The notes under the pieces: generated by a model | Databases searched by the model: none | The model's input: the letters and a program-made list of their open reading frames with translations, nothing else | What the model was told of the DNA's origin: nothing | Program-made: the position numbers and the translations under genes | In this document: piece after piece, positions 34,615 to 43,713 of the stretch | Layout of the letters: every line of letters starts with the position of its first letter | Position numbering within the stretch: position 1 is the first letter of the stretch | Source: Prochlorococcus marinus str. MIT 1214 | GTDB lineage: Bacteria > Cyanobacteriota > Cyanobacteriia > PCC-6307 > Cyanobiaceae | DNA: 64,000 nt | Assembly: GCF_027359355.1 (NCBI RefSeq) | Contig: NZ_CP114777.1 | Coordinates: forward strand, 124,001-188,000 | Direction: 5' to 3'

Positions 34615-35847
34615 TTACTTCTCAGGTTCAGCAATTAATGTAAATGCATTTTCTGGATTAAATAATGGAAAAATCAATTTTTTTAAGCGTGAAGTCGTCC
34701 AATATGAAATTTCATCTATCGATTTAAATATTTCTTGGTGTCGCCCCCATAAAGCCTGATTCCCTAATGTTGAGGCGATTTGAGTACTTAACTCTAGACC
34801 AAAATAAATATTATTTATAACTAATTTTTTCGAACGCTCCAAATCTTTATTAGTAACTAAATCTCTAGCTAAATCTTTAAGAATCTTATTAATCTCAATT
34901 TCGGCAATGTTAAGATTTTCCTGTGAACAACTTACATCTAAAAGAATTAACCCACCCTCTTCAAGTATTTGTAAATCTATATCTATTGATTCAATAATAC
35001 GTTTCTCTTCTCTTAATTCCTTAACAATAAGGCTACTTTTACCTTCGCATAACATTGTGGAAACTATTTCTGCTCCTAAAATTAAGAGCTGCTCTTTTGC
35101 AGGTGGAAGTTTCCAGGCTTTCAATATTCTTCCACCTTCAAGCCTTGGTACAGTTTCTTTTTTATAACCTTTATTAAAAGTAGTTCTATTACTCATATCT
35201 ATCTCTTTTGAGATTGGGTTTAATTCCTTAAGTTTACTATTGTTAATTATTGAAAAAATTTCTTTGGGCAAGTCTCCTACTATACATAGTGTACAGTTCT
35301 TTCCTACATAATGATTTTTGTGGAATAGTTTCATTTGTTTAGGATTTATACTTTTTACAGTTTTTTCACTACCAAGTATTGGTTTTGAATATCTATGAGG
35401 TTTTAAACATTCCTTTAACAATTTCATATAAATAATTTCATCTGGTTGCTCAATATTTTGTGCGATTTCCTCTAAAACTACTTCTTTCTCAATTTCAAAG
35501 GCATCTTGTTCAATTTTAGGAAATAATAATAACTCTAATATCAATTTTAGTCCTTCTTCTATTTTTTCTGGGGGTACAAGAACGTGATAGTGAACATCGT
35601 CCAACCCAGTTGCAGCATTACTACTTCCACCAAGAGATTCAATTTTTAAATCGAATTCACCTTCTTTAAGGTTCTTACTACCTTTAAATATCATATGTTC
35701 TAAGAAATGCGCCATTCCTTCTTCATCTTTCATTTCATAAAGACTTCCTCCTTTGCACCAAAAGTCAATACAAGTCAAAGTTGATTGTTCTATATCAGCT
35801 ACAACACATGTAGCACCATTAGGTAATGACCAATGATTTACTTTCAT
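34615..35847 (-). CDS. M16 zinc peptidase, catalytic subunit
   Basis: This protein carries the inverted zinc motif HFLEH near residues 47-51 (GMAHFLEHMIFKG). A downstream Glu lies in VVLEEIAQNIEQPDE. It probably degrades peptides, as processing peptidases or PqqL/YmxG-type enzymes do. I use the ATG at 35847, two codons after a TTG. Translation is probably coupled to the inactive partner gene 2 bases downstream. Confidence 0.88.
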   Translation of the reverse strand: MKVNHWSLPNGATCVVADIEQSTLTCIDFWCKGGSLYEMKDEEGMAHFLEHMIFKGSKNLKEGEFDLKIESLGGSSNAATGLDDVHYHVLVPPEKIEEGLKLILELLLFPKIEQDAFEIEKEVVLEEIAQNIEQPDEIIYMKLLKECLKPHRYSKPILGSEKTVKSINPKQMKLFHKNHYVGKNCTLCIVGDLPKEIFSIINNSKLKELNPISKEIDMSNRTTFNKGYKKETVPRLEGGRILKAWKLPPAKEQLLILGAEIVSTMLCEGKSSLIVKELREEKRIIESIDIDLQILEEGGLILLDVSCSQENLNIAEIEINKILKDLARDLVTNKDLERSKKLVINNIYFGLELSTQIASTLGNQALWGRHQEIFKSIDEISYWTTSRLKKLIFPLFNPENAFTLIAEPEK

Positions 35848-35853
35848 GCTCAA

Positions 35854-36215
35854 TAGCTTAAAGCATATTAAATCTTTATGCTATATTATTTTATGCTAAT
35901 AAGGTTAAGAACTTTAAAACAATTTTATTTTAAAGTTCTTAAATTATAAGAGATTAATTATATATATACTAATTTTATATCTATATTTTTTTAATATTCA
36001 AACTATCTTTATTTAATTTCTTTTTTATTAGTATCTTATTCTTTTTTTAATTTAACCTTTGCTCTCTTTGTGCTTATTCATTTGTCTTTAAATAAAAAAA
36101 AATTCTTATTATGTTCTTTTGCGCTGTAATAATCATATAATATTGTATAAGCATAGTTATAAATAAACAGTTCCTATGAATCTTAGTCAAACCCATTTAG
36201 CTTGAGTTCTTAATT
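35854..36215. other. Divergent intergenic region
   Basis: This 362-base stretch separates the minus-strand M16 genes from pcyA. It is strongly AT-rich, contains a perfect 15-bp hairpin at 35905-35942, and has no convincing gene. Promoters for both sides must lie here. Confidence 0.6.
35905..35942. other. Perfect 15-bp hairpin between divergent genes
   Basis: The left arm 35905-35919 pairs fully with 35928-35942 around the loop CAATTTTA. The A-run and T-run at the stem base and top resemble a bidirectional terminator. That is odd because both neighbouring genes point away, so it may end a small RNA or be an operator. Confidence 0.55.
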
Positions 36216-36941
36216 TTGGAGTCAGTCTTTTGCACTCAAAGTAAATTGAATCCTCATTTGCTTGAGGCTTTCGAACTTTTCAAGAATAGAATTAATTCGT
36301 TGACTGATGTAGAACCTCTATACATTGACCCTAAGTTAAGCAGGATTTATAGCAACATTAATAAAGAGGAATTATTTATTATCAACGAGTTTTATCAAGC
36401 AAAAGGATTTAGGAAAATTCATTTGGAAGTTGCAAAGCTTGGCAAATCATTACAAATACTTCATTGTGTCTTTTTCCCTGACCCTTGCTATGAACTTCCC
36501 ATATTTGGTGCTGACTTGGTAGTTAGTTCAAATAACATCTCCGCGGCCATTGTTGATTTGTCACCAGTTGGGAAACATTTGCCTGATGCCCTGATTTCTC
36601 AAATGAGATCGATAAAATTCCCTAAATTCAATGAAACTAGGAGGCTTCCTGAATGGGGCTTTATTTTTTCTCCGTATGTTTGCTTTATTCGTCCAGTTGA
36701 TTTCCTCGAAGAAAAATTATTTTTAGAACTCATCGATCAGTATTTGTCACTACTATTCTCCTTATTAGTTAGTGTAAGCGAAGACGAAATTGATTCGTTG
36801 GATACAATGGAGAGACTTAATTATCAAAAACGATATTGTCTAAATCAAAAACGTAATGATAAAACCAGAGGGATTTTATCAAAATTTTTTGATTCTTCTT
36901 GGGCAGATGAATACATAAACAAAATCCTTTTTGAATGTTAG
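36216..36941 (+). CDS. pcyA: Phycocyanobilin:ferredoxin oxidoreductase
   Basis: PcyA reduces biliverdin IX-alpha to phycocyanobilin with electrons from ferredoxin. The family core is present: FPDPCYELPIFGADLVVS at about 88-105 with the conserved Glu, and SAAIVDLSPVG with the catalytic Asp. The length of 241 residues is normal. It starts with TTG. Prochlorococcus lacks phycobilisomes, so the bilin probably serves signalling or residual phycoerythrin. Its end overlaps the start of the devB-like gene. Confidence 0.92.
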   Translation: MESVFCTQSKLNPHLLEAFELFKNRINSLTDVEPLYIDPKLSRIYSNINKEELFIINEFYQAKGFRKIHLEVAKLGKSLQILHCVFFPDPCYELPIFGADLVVSSNNISAAIVDLSPVGKHLPDALISQMRSIKFPKFNETRRLPEWGFIFSPYVCFIRPVDFLEEKLFLELIDQYLSLLFSLLVSVSEDEIDSLDTMERLNYQKRYCLNQKRNDKTRGILSKFFDSSWADEYINKILFEC

Positions 36942-37849
36942 TTATGTTAAAAATTTCATCTTTAAAATTTTTATTTCCCATAGCTATCACACCTTTGTGC
37001 GTGATCTTAATTAGTGGATGTAATAATAAAAATTTAGAAGTAAATCAAACTCTCAAGGATATTGAAGTTGATAGAATTGAAGGTGTAGCAGCTTTGGGTC
37101 AATTAAATCCTCTTGGCGAAGTCAGGAAATTAGCAGCTCCAACTAGTGGAAAGGGTGGTACACCAAGATTATCTAAATTATTAATTCGAGAAGGTGAATC
37201 TATTATTAAAGACCAAATCTTAGCTGTTTTTGATAATCGTCCAAAACTTAAAGCTAATCTGAAATCTGCGGAAGCTAATTTAAATATATTAATGAGTGAA
37301 ATCAGTATAAAAAAAAGGGAAATTAATAGGTATCAAACTCTTTTTGATAAAGGAGCAGTGGCTGAAATTGTTTTAGACAAGATGAAAGACGATTTGTTTA
37401 TTTCTGAAACAAGGGTTTCAAAGCTTAAATCTTCTATCGATGCAATTAAAGTTGATTTAGAACAAACACAATTAAAAAGTCCAATTGATGGGATTGTTCT
37501 GCAAATCTTAGTTCGTGAAGGAGAGAGACCAAATTCGTCTGGTGTAATTAATGTTGGCGCTAACCAATCAATGGAAGCGCTTATTGAAGTGTATGAATCC
37601 GATATAGATAGAGTTCAAATGGGGCAAACTGTTGATTTAATTAGTGAAAATGGAGGATTTAATGGCTCTTTAAGTGGTCAAGTGAGTTTGATCAGCCCAC
37701 AAGTCAGGCAAAGAAGAGTGCTTTCAACCGATCCAACTGGCGATGCTGATTCAAGGGTTGTTGAGGTTAGAGTCAAACTTGACAATTCCTCAGCTCAGAA
37801 GGTTTCTCACTTAACTGGAATGAAAGTTATTGCTCGTTTTCAGCCTTAG
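36935..37849 (+). CDS. devB: DevB-like membrane fusion protein of an ABC exporter
   Basis: This is a 304-residue HlyD-type adaptor. It has an N-terminal hydrophobic segment ending in a lipobox-like LISGC, a biotinyl-lipoyl half motif (KLLIREGESIIKDQILAVFDN), a helical hairpin at about 100-170, and DGIVLQILVREGE. It links the DevCA transporter to an outer-membrane channel. The ATG overlaps the pcyA stop by 7 bases; a second ATG is at 36944. Confidence 0.82.
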   Translation: MLVMLKISSLKFLFPIAITPLCVILISGCNNKNLEVNQTLKDIEVDRIEGVAALGQLNPLGEVRKLAAPTSGKGGTPRLSKLLIREGESIIKDQILAVFDNRPKLKANLKSAEANLNILMSEISIKKREINRYQTLFDKGAVAEIVLDKMKDDLFISETRVSKLKSSIDAIKVDLEQTQLKSPIDGIVLQILVREGERPNSSGVINVGANQSMEALIEVYESDIDRVQMGQTVDLISENGGFNGSLSGQVSLISPQVRQRRVLSTDPTGDADSRVVEVRVKLDNSSAQKVSHLTGMKVIARFQP

Positions 37850-39024
37850 TGGAATTAAATAATTTTATAAAAAAAAGGAAAATACCTCTTGCTTGGCTTT
37901 TGCTGACAAGACAACCCTTAAGAATATTGGTGGCTATTGCAGGTATTGCATTCGCTGGAATATTGATGTTTATGCAATTAGGTTTCAGAGACGGTTTGTT
38001 TGACGCAAGTGTTACTGTTCATAAGTTATTTGATGCCGATTTGGTATTAATTAGTCCTCGCTCAAAAAGTTCAATAAGTATGAGTGGGTTTCCTCGAAGA
38101 AGATTAATTCAAGCAATGGCACATAAGGATGTGATTGGAACAACGGCAGTTAATTGGAATTTTCTGCTTTGGCGAAACCCTGAAAATTTATCAACAAGAT
38201 CTATTCTTGCTTTAGGCTTTGAGCCAAGTAAGCCATTGTTGATTGATTCTGATTTTGAGATAAAGGCTAAAACTTTACAAAACAAAGGGAGGGTTTTATT
38301 TGATGATCTTTCCAGAGATGAATTTGGACCTATATCTTCATGGTTTAAATCAGGTCGTTTAGTTGAAACTGAAGTCGCAGGTAGAAGAGTTAGAGTTTCT
38401 GGAATAGTTAGTTTAGGTCCCTCCTTTGGCGCAGATGGGAATTTAATAACTAGCCGTGAGACATACCTAGAATTATCTCCGGGTAATCCAAAAGGAAGTA
38501 TTGAAATTGGTTTAGTAAGGCTAGAGAAGGGATCTGATATTGAAAAAGTTGTTCGCTCTTTGAATATAAGTTTGCCTAGTGACGTTAAGGTAATGTCTTT
38601 AAAATCATTTATAGATTTTGAAAAGAATTATTGGAAAAGTAGTACATCGATTGGATTTATTTTTACATTGGGAGCTGCAATGGGATTTATTGTTGGTTGT
38701 GTAATTGTTTATCAAATTCTCTATAGTGATGTCAGTGATCATTTGCCTGAATATGCAACTTTAATGGCTATGGGATATAACTTAAGAAGCCTATTAGGAG
38801 TTGTAGCTAGAGAAGGATTCATTTTATCAATAATGGGATATATTCCTGCTTATGTGTCAGGACAAGCTTTGTATGCTTTGGTTAGAACATCAACTAAATT
38901 ACCTGTTGCAATGAGTTTTAGTAGAGCTTCGACTATATTTTTCTTGATACTTTTTATGTGTATGGGATCAGCATTAGCAGCTATGAAAAAATTGGCAGAT
39001 GCTGATCCTGCTGAGATATTTTGA
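37849..39024 (+). CDS. devC: DevC-like ABC exporter permease
   Basis: This 391-residue permease has an N-terminal membrane helix (AWLLLTRQPLRILVAIAGIA), a large periplasmic domain at about 45-250 and three C-terminal helices, as in MacB/DevC proteins. The GTG start shares one base with the devB stop, indicating coupling. With devB and devA it should export glycolipids or peptides; in heterocystous relatives the system exports envelope glycolipid, which cannot be its role here. Confidence 0.85.
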   Translation: MELNNFIKKRKIPLAWLLLTRQPLRILVAIAGIAFAGILMFMQLGFRDGLFDASVTVHKLFDADLVLISPRSKSSISMSGFPRRRLIQAMAHKDVIGTTAVNWNFLLWRNPENLSTRSILALGFEPSKPLLIDSDFEIKAKTLQNKGRVLFDDLSRDEFGPISSWFKSGRLVETEVAGRRVRVSGIVSLGPSFGADGNLITSRETYLELSPGNPKGSIEIGLVRLEKGSDIEKVVRSLNISLPSDVKVMSLKSFIDFEKNYWKSSTSIGFIFTLGAAMGFIVGCVIVYQILYSDVSDHLPEYATLMAMGYNLRSLLGVVAREGFILSIMGYIPAYVSGQALYALVRTSTKLPVAMSFSRASTIFFLILFMCMGSALAAMKKLADADPAEIF

Positions 39025-39059
39025 TGAATAAATCGGATGTTTTTAAATTATAAAAATTT

Positions 39060-39752
39060 ATGAAAACTATAAACAATAATACTTTAAATATTGCTTCTTT
39101 GAATCATTGGTATGGGCATGGAGAAATGAGAAGGCATGTTCTACAGTCTGTTTCAATGGAAATTTCTCCTGGCGAGGTTGTTTTATTGACGGGACCATCC
39201 GGCTGTGGAAAAACTACTCTTTTAACTTTGATTGGAGCTCTTCGTAAAGTTCAAGAAGGTGACCTAAAAGTTTTTGGTAAACAACTTTTTGGAGCCAGCA
39301 GAAAAACCAGACAGAATCTGAGAAAGAATATTGGAATGATTTTCCAGGGGCATAATCTTTTGAGATGTCTTACAGCGGAACAAAATGTCCAAATGGGTGC
39401 GGACCTTTTAAATGGATTTTCATACAAGGCTAGAAGGGCTCAGTCTAGAGAATGGCTTAGAGCCGTTGGATTAGAAGATCACTTATCTAAGTTGCCGCAT
39501 GATTTATCAGGTGGGCAAAAACAGCGAGTTGCCATTGCCAGAGCTCTTGCCGCTAGACCAAAATTACTATTAGCGGATGAACCAACATCTGCATTAGATA
39601 GTTCAACTGGTAGAGAAATTGTTGATTTGTTAAAAAAACTTGCTTTAAAACAATCTTGTTCTGTGTTGATGGTTACTCATGATCCGAGGATATTGGATGT
39701 GGCAGATCGTCTCTTGCGAATGGAAGATGGTCAAATATTGCCCTCTGTTTAG
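39060..39752 (+). CDS. devA: DevA-like ABC exporter ATPase
   Basis: This 230-residue ATPase has Walker A GPSGCGKTTLL (about 45-55), Q loop, signature LSGGQKQRVAIARALA, Walker B LLLADEPTSALD and the switch His in VTHDPR. It powers the DevBC complex. It follows devC by 35 bases. Confidence 0.9.
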   Translation: MKTINNNTLNIASLNHWYGHGEMRRHVLQSVSMEISPGEVVLLTGPSGCGKTTLLTLIGALRKVQEGDLKVFGKQLFGASRKTRQNLRKNIGMIFQGHNLLRCLTAEQNVQMGADLLNGFSYKARRAQSREWLRAVGLEDHLSKLPHDLSGGQKQRVAIARALAARPKLLLADEPTSALDSSTGREIVDLLKKLALKQSCSVLMVTHDPRILDVADRLLRMEDGQILPSV

Positions 39753-39788
39753 TAAATTAGTTAGATATAAAATTCGAAGGAACTTGGC

Positions 39789-39944
39789 ATGTCCAAAAGA
39801 CGAAATCTTAAGAAAGAGAAGCAAGAGAGAAACCGTGCTTATGCCAGAAAATTTAAGAAACGTAAGCTTCGTAATGATGGTAGAGGAGAAGGAGCGGGTA
39901 ATGGTGTTACAGGAACCGCAAATAATGGTGGAGCAGCTGATTAA
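39789..39944 (+). CDS. Small basic protein, 51 residues
   Basis: The ATG at 39789 starts SKRRNLKKEKQERNRAYARK, a very basic segment continuing FKKRKLRND and ending in a Gly/Asn/Ala tail. It resembles nucleic-acid-binding tails. It lies in the gap after devA in a frame that a longer chance frame overlaps. I think this is the real coding frame, as the basic block and Gly-rich tail are coherent. Confidence 0.65.
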   Translation: MSKRRNLKKEKQERNRAYARKFKKRKLRNDGRGEGAGNGVTGTANNGGAAD

Positions 39945-40033
39945 TAAATCTATATTCAGCTTGAAAAATATTTTTTTTAATCCTTTTATTTAAAGTGTTT
40001 GAAGGAAAAAATGATTTTATTTTTTAATTTAGG

Positions 40034-40966
40034 ATGTTAATTAGCGTTGTTATACCCACTTACAACAGACTTCCGATACTAAAAAAGTGTCTATATGCAT
40101 TAGAAAATCAAATTATGAATTTTGAAATTCATAATTTTGAAATAGTAATAGTCGACGACGGATCAACAGATGGGACAGTTGATTGGCTAAGAAATAATAT
40201 TGAAAATTATCCTCATTTAAGACTTTTTGAACAACCCCATGGCGGGCCCGCTTTAGGCAGAAATCTTGGAGTAGAAAAGTCAAAAGGTGACTTAATTGTT
40301 TTTATAGATAGTGATTTAGTTGTTGATAGATATTTTCTAAGGAACCATATTGATTCCTTGTTAAGAGCCTGGAAAAAACTTGGCAACAGAAAATGTTTTA
40401 CCTATGGATCTGTCATAAATACTTCTAATTTTAATAATCCAAATTCTGAACCTTTTAAAATTCAAGACTTGTCATGGGCGTACTTCGCTACTGGTAATGT
40501 TGCTATTGATAAAAACGTTTTAGAAATATCAGGACTTTTTGACACCTCTTTTCGGCTATATGGTTGGGAAGATTTGGAATTAGGAGAAAGACTAAGAAAT
40601 ATGGGAGTTAAACTTATCAAATGTCCAAGAGCTATCGGATATCATTGGCATCCTGCTTTGGCTCTTGATCAAATACCTCAGTTGATTCGAATTGAAAAAG
40701 AGAGAGCAAAGATGGGATTAGTCTTTTATCGTAAGCACCCAAGTTTGAGAGTGAAATTTATAATTCAATACACTTGTTTTCATCGTTGCCTTTGGGAATT
40801 GCTAACTTTTGGCGGACTTATCAATACGAAGACACTAAGACCTTTTTTGGCTTTTCTAATTAAGAATGGTCAATCTGGTTTGGCTATGGAATTGTTAAGA
40901 CTTCCTCTCAATTTGATTGGAGTGAGACAAATTTTCAGAGAAGCATCATCAATTGGACTCCGATGA
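40034..40966 (+). CDS. Family 2 glycosyltransferase
   Basis: This 310-residue GT-A enzyme has SVVIPTYNRLPILKKCL at the start, the nucleotide-binding IVIVDDGSTDGT at about 35-46, IDSDLVVD (the DxD region) at about 94-101, and GWEDLELGERLR, the ED motif of processive-like families. It transfers a sugar from a nucleotide donor, probably for surface polysaccharide or glycolipid. The ATG start lies about 90 bases after the small basic gene. Confidence 0.85.
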   Translation: MLISVVIPTYNRLPILKKCLYALENQIMNFEIHNFEIVIVDDGSTDGTVDWLRNNIENYPHLRLFEQPHGGPALGRNLGVEKSKGDLIVFIDSDLVVDRYFLRNHIDSLLRAWKKLGNRKCFTYGSVINTSNFNNPNSEPFKIQDLSWAYFATGNVAIDKNVLEISGLFDTSFRLYGWEDLELGERLRNMGVKLIKCPRAIGYHWHPALALDQIPQLIRIEKERAKMGLVFYRKHPSLRVKFIIQYTCFHRCLWELLTFGGLINTKTLRPFLAFLIKNGQSGLAMELLRLPLNLIGVRQIFREASSIGLR

Positions 40967-41030
40967 GCCGCGGTTTGTTAGATTAGTAATGCAATATCAA
41001 AACGCACACCTGACTGTTTCGGGTGATAAA

Positions 41031-41058
41031 TAAATAATGATTGTTTAATCATTATTTA
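41031..41058 (+). promoter_or_regulatory. Perfect 12-bp hairpin in the rpsB leader
   Basis: TAAATAATGATT pairs exactly with AATCATTATTTA over a GTTT loop, 46 bases before the rpsB ATG. It could end the upstream transcript or serve S2 autoregulation; the lack of a T-run favours a leader element. Confidence 0.55.
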
Positions 41059-41103
41059 AGTTATCCCTGTTGGGTGGTGGCGAACCCGGAACCCACAAAA
41101 AAC

Positions 41104-41796
41104 ATGGCTGTAGTTTCTCTCTCTGAGATGATGGAAGCTGGTGCTCACTTTGGGCATCAGACAAGAAGATGGAATCCCAAGATGTCCCGTTACATCTATT
41201 CTGCTCGTAATGGGGTTCATATTATTGATTTAGTTAAAACGGCTGTTTGTATGAACAGCGCCTATAAGTGGACAAGAGGAGCTGCAAGGAGCGGTAAAAG
41301 ATTCCTTTTTGTAGGGACTAAAAAACAAGCTTCCGAAGTGGTTGCTCAAGAAGCTATTAGGTGCGGAGCCGCTTACGTCAATCAAAGATGGTTAGGAGGT
41401 ATGCTTACAAATTGGACAACAATGAAAGCCAGAATTGATAGGCTAAAAGATCTTGAAAGAATGGAATCGAGTGGTGCTATTGCAATGCGCCCTAAAAAGG
41501 AAGGAGCCGTATTACGTAGAGAATTAGAACGATTGCAAAAATACCTAGGTGGCCTTAAAGGAATGAGACGACTTCCTGATGTCGTCGTTTTAGTTGATCA
41601 AAGGCGAGAAACAAACGCTGTTTTAGAGGCTAGAAAACTTGATATCCCATTGGTCTCAATGCTTGATACTAATTGTGATCCAGATCTTTGCGAGATTCCA
41701 ATACCTTGTAATGATGATGCTGTGCGATCTGTTCAACTCGTTTTGGGGAGATTAGCAGATGCTATCAATGAAGGGAGGCATGGCCCTAATGAGTAG
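41104..41796 (+). CDS. rpsB: Ribosomal protein S2
   Basis: S2 is a 30S subunit protein. The sequence is typical: [17 protein letters not shown] at the start, [38 protein letters not shown] and DTNCDPDLC, the last near the S1-docking region. I use the ATG at 41104 ([12 protein letters not shown]), as the longer open frame adds a nonhomologous leader. It is followed by tsf 58 bases on, the standard operon. Confidence 0.96.
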   Translation: MAVVSLSEMMEAGAHFGHQTRRWNPKMSRYIYSARNGVHIIDLVKTAVCMNSAYKWTRGAARSGKRFLFVGTKKQASEVVAQEAIRCGAAYVNQRWLGGMLTNWTTMKARIDRLKDLERMESSGAIAMRPKKEGAVLRRELERLQKYLGGLKGMRRLPDVVVLVDQRRETNAVLEARKLDIPLVSMLDTNCDPDLCEIPIPCNDDAVRSVQLVLGRLADAINEGRHGPNE

Positions 41797-41854
41797 TTAG
41801 CAAATTTATCTATTAAATTCTTACTTACCTTTTTCTCACTACCCCAAAATAAAA

Positions 41855-42511
41855 ATGTCGGAAATAACAGCTAAACTCGTTAAAGAACTGCGAGATAAGA
41901 CATCAGCAGGAATGATGGATTGTAAAAAAGCCCTTATCGAAAATAAGGGAGATATGGATAAGTCTATTGAGTGGTTAAGACAAAAAGGCATTGCTAGCGC
42001 GGAAAAGAAATCAGGTAGAGTCGCCGCTGAAGGTGCTGTAGGTAGTTACATTCATACAGGTTCTCGTGTAGGTGTTCTTTTGGAATTGAATTGCGAGACT
42101 GATTTTGTTGCTAGGGGTGATTTATTCCAAGGCCTCTTGAGAGACTTATCCATGCAAGTTGCCGCTTGTCCAGGTGTTGAATATGTAAGTGTTGATCAAA
42201 TTCCAGAATCAATTGCCAACAAGGAGAAAGAAATAGAAATGGGAAGAGATGACCTCTCTGGTAAGCCTGATCAAATAAAAGCTAAAATCGTTGAAGGAAG
42301 GATAGGAAAGAGATTGAAAGAAATGGCTCTATTAGAACAGCCATTTATAAAAGATAGTTCAATAAATGTTGAAGAGTTGGTAAAACAAGTTGCTGGAAAA
42401 ATCGGAGAAAATATAAGAGTTCGTAGATTCACAAGATATATACTGGGAGAGGGTATTGAGGTTCAAGGAGCTGACTTTGCAGAAGAGGTTGCATCTATGA
42501 CCTCAGGTTGA
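41855..42511 (+). CDS. tsf: Elongation factor Ts
   Basis: EF-Ts exchanges GDP on EF-Tu. The hallmark [16 protein letters not shown] is at about 12-27 and [14 protein letters not shown] at about 76-89. At 218 residues it is the short cyanobacterial form. It follows rpsB and overlaps the next gene by 4 bases. Confidence 0.96.
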   Translation: MSEITAKLVKELRDKTSAGMMDCKKALIENKGDMDKSIEWLRQKGIASAEKKSGRVAAEGAVGSYIHTGSRVGVLLELNCETDFVARGDLFQGLLRDLSMQVAACPGVEYVSVDQIPESIANKEKEIEMGRDDLSGKPDQIKAKIVEGRIGKRLKEMALLEQPFIKDSSINVEELVKQVAGKIGENIRVRRFTRYILGEGIEVQGADFAEEVASMTSG

Positions 42512-43713
42512 TCTTGTCTAAAAAAAAGCATTTATTTGATTCTAATTTTGATCCTTTAGATCAAATAAGTTTACTTAAAGAAAAATGTAATAATATATCC
42601 CCTCTCTTATATAGGGTTAATTCTTTTTATCTTGAGGAATTAAGAAACTTCCTGCCTCAAACTATAAAAACCACATTATTTTCTCTTATTACTGATAGGC
42701 TAGGAGACGATTTTGGGTTTTCAACATTCAGCTCAAGAAAGAAATTTCAATTGAAAATTGATAAATTGGTTTCAGATAATATGTCACTAATAACAATTGA
42801 ACATTTAAATGAATTGGCTAAGGAAATTGATGAAGAAAATATTCGTCATTTAAATAATGCTAAAGATCAAATGTCAAATGCACTAAATATGAAAAATGAT
42901 TCTGAGAATTTAGAATCATTGACTGGAACTAATTCTATTAACATTAGTTCAATTCCACCATTAGAGAACTTATCAATTACTGAAGGATGGAATGGAGAGT
43001 TAAAATCTCCATATTCAATAGATTGTAAAGAACCTTATTTAAATACTCAAGTATCAGAAAGTGACTATTTAATTAATAATTCAAATAATGAATATTATTC
43101 ATTAAAAGATGATACTAATAATTCAGATACTTTTAATTTGAGAAGTAAAGATATTGAAATTTTACAGTCAATATTTGCATTGACTGATGAATCTAATTTA
43201 AGTCAAATAGATTCAGAAATAGAAGATTCAGCTTATGAGCCTAACGCTACTGAAGATGTGAAAAATAATCGTTTTTTACCACAATCACCAATTGGATTAT
43301 ATGAGTGGATGATTTCTATAGATACAGCTTTGGTTCGAAGATTGCGCGACCTTTCACATTCTATTAATACTGAGCTTTTAAAATCTGGATTAGTTAATAC
43401 ACTTGTCCCAATTAATATTTTGGATGCCGCTTTGTCAGGGCAACTAATTTCTTCTAAATCTATATCCAATATTCTTACTTTTAAGTTGCCAATAAATAAT
43501 TCATTAGCTTCTGGAGGATTAGACATAGATTGCTTGCTAATTACTCCTTCGGATATGGAATTTGATAATCCGAGACTTAGAAAAAATAGAACTAATATCA
43601 AACATTATCAAAATGTACTCTTAGGTATGATTAAACAACAACGTTACTGGCAAGCTCGCTCCATAGCAGAAGAGGTTAATAAAGAATGGTGGAAGGATAC
43701 AACCAAAATATAA
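42508..43713 (+). CDS. Protein of unknown function between tsf and recG
   Basis: This 401-residue protein has an N-terminal helical domain (about 1-110), a Ser/Asn/Asp-rich low-complexity middle (about 115-255) and a conserved-looking C-terminal domain (about 265-390: [20 protein letters not shown], then [15 protein letters not shown]). TTG starts at 42508 and 42514 are both possible, the first overlapping the tsf stop. It overlaps recG by 28 bases, so all are probably cotranscribed. The function is unknown. Confidence 0.8.
   Translation: MILSKKKHLFDSNFDPLDQISLLKEKCNNISPLLYRVNSFYLEELRNFLPQTIKTTLFSLITDRLGDDFGFSTFSSRKKFQLKIDKLVSDNMSLITIEHLNELAKEIDEENIRHLNNAKDQMSNALNMKNDSENLESLTGTNSINISSIPPLENLSITEGWNGELKSPYSIDCKEPYLNTQVSESDYLINNSNNEYYSLKDDTNNSDTFNLRSKDIEILQSIFALTDESNLSQIDSEIEDSAYEPNATEDVKNNRFLPQSPIGLYEWMISIDTALVRRLRDLSHSINTELLKSGLVNTLVPINILDAALSGQLISSKSISNILTFKLPINNSLASGGLDIDCLLITPSDMEFDNPRLRKNRTNIKHYQNVLLGMIKQQRYWQARSIAEEVNKEWWKDTTKI

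Noticed and set aside
39679-39993. 104-residue plus-strand frame after devA
   Set aside because: It overlaps the end of devA in another frame. The 51-residue basic protein at 39789-39944 explains the DNA better.
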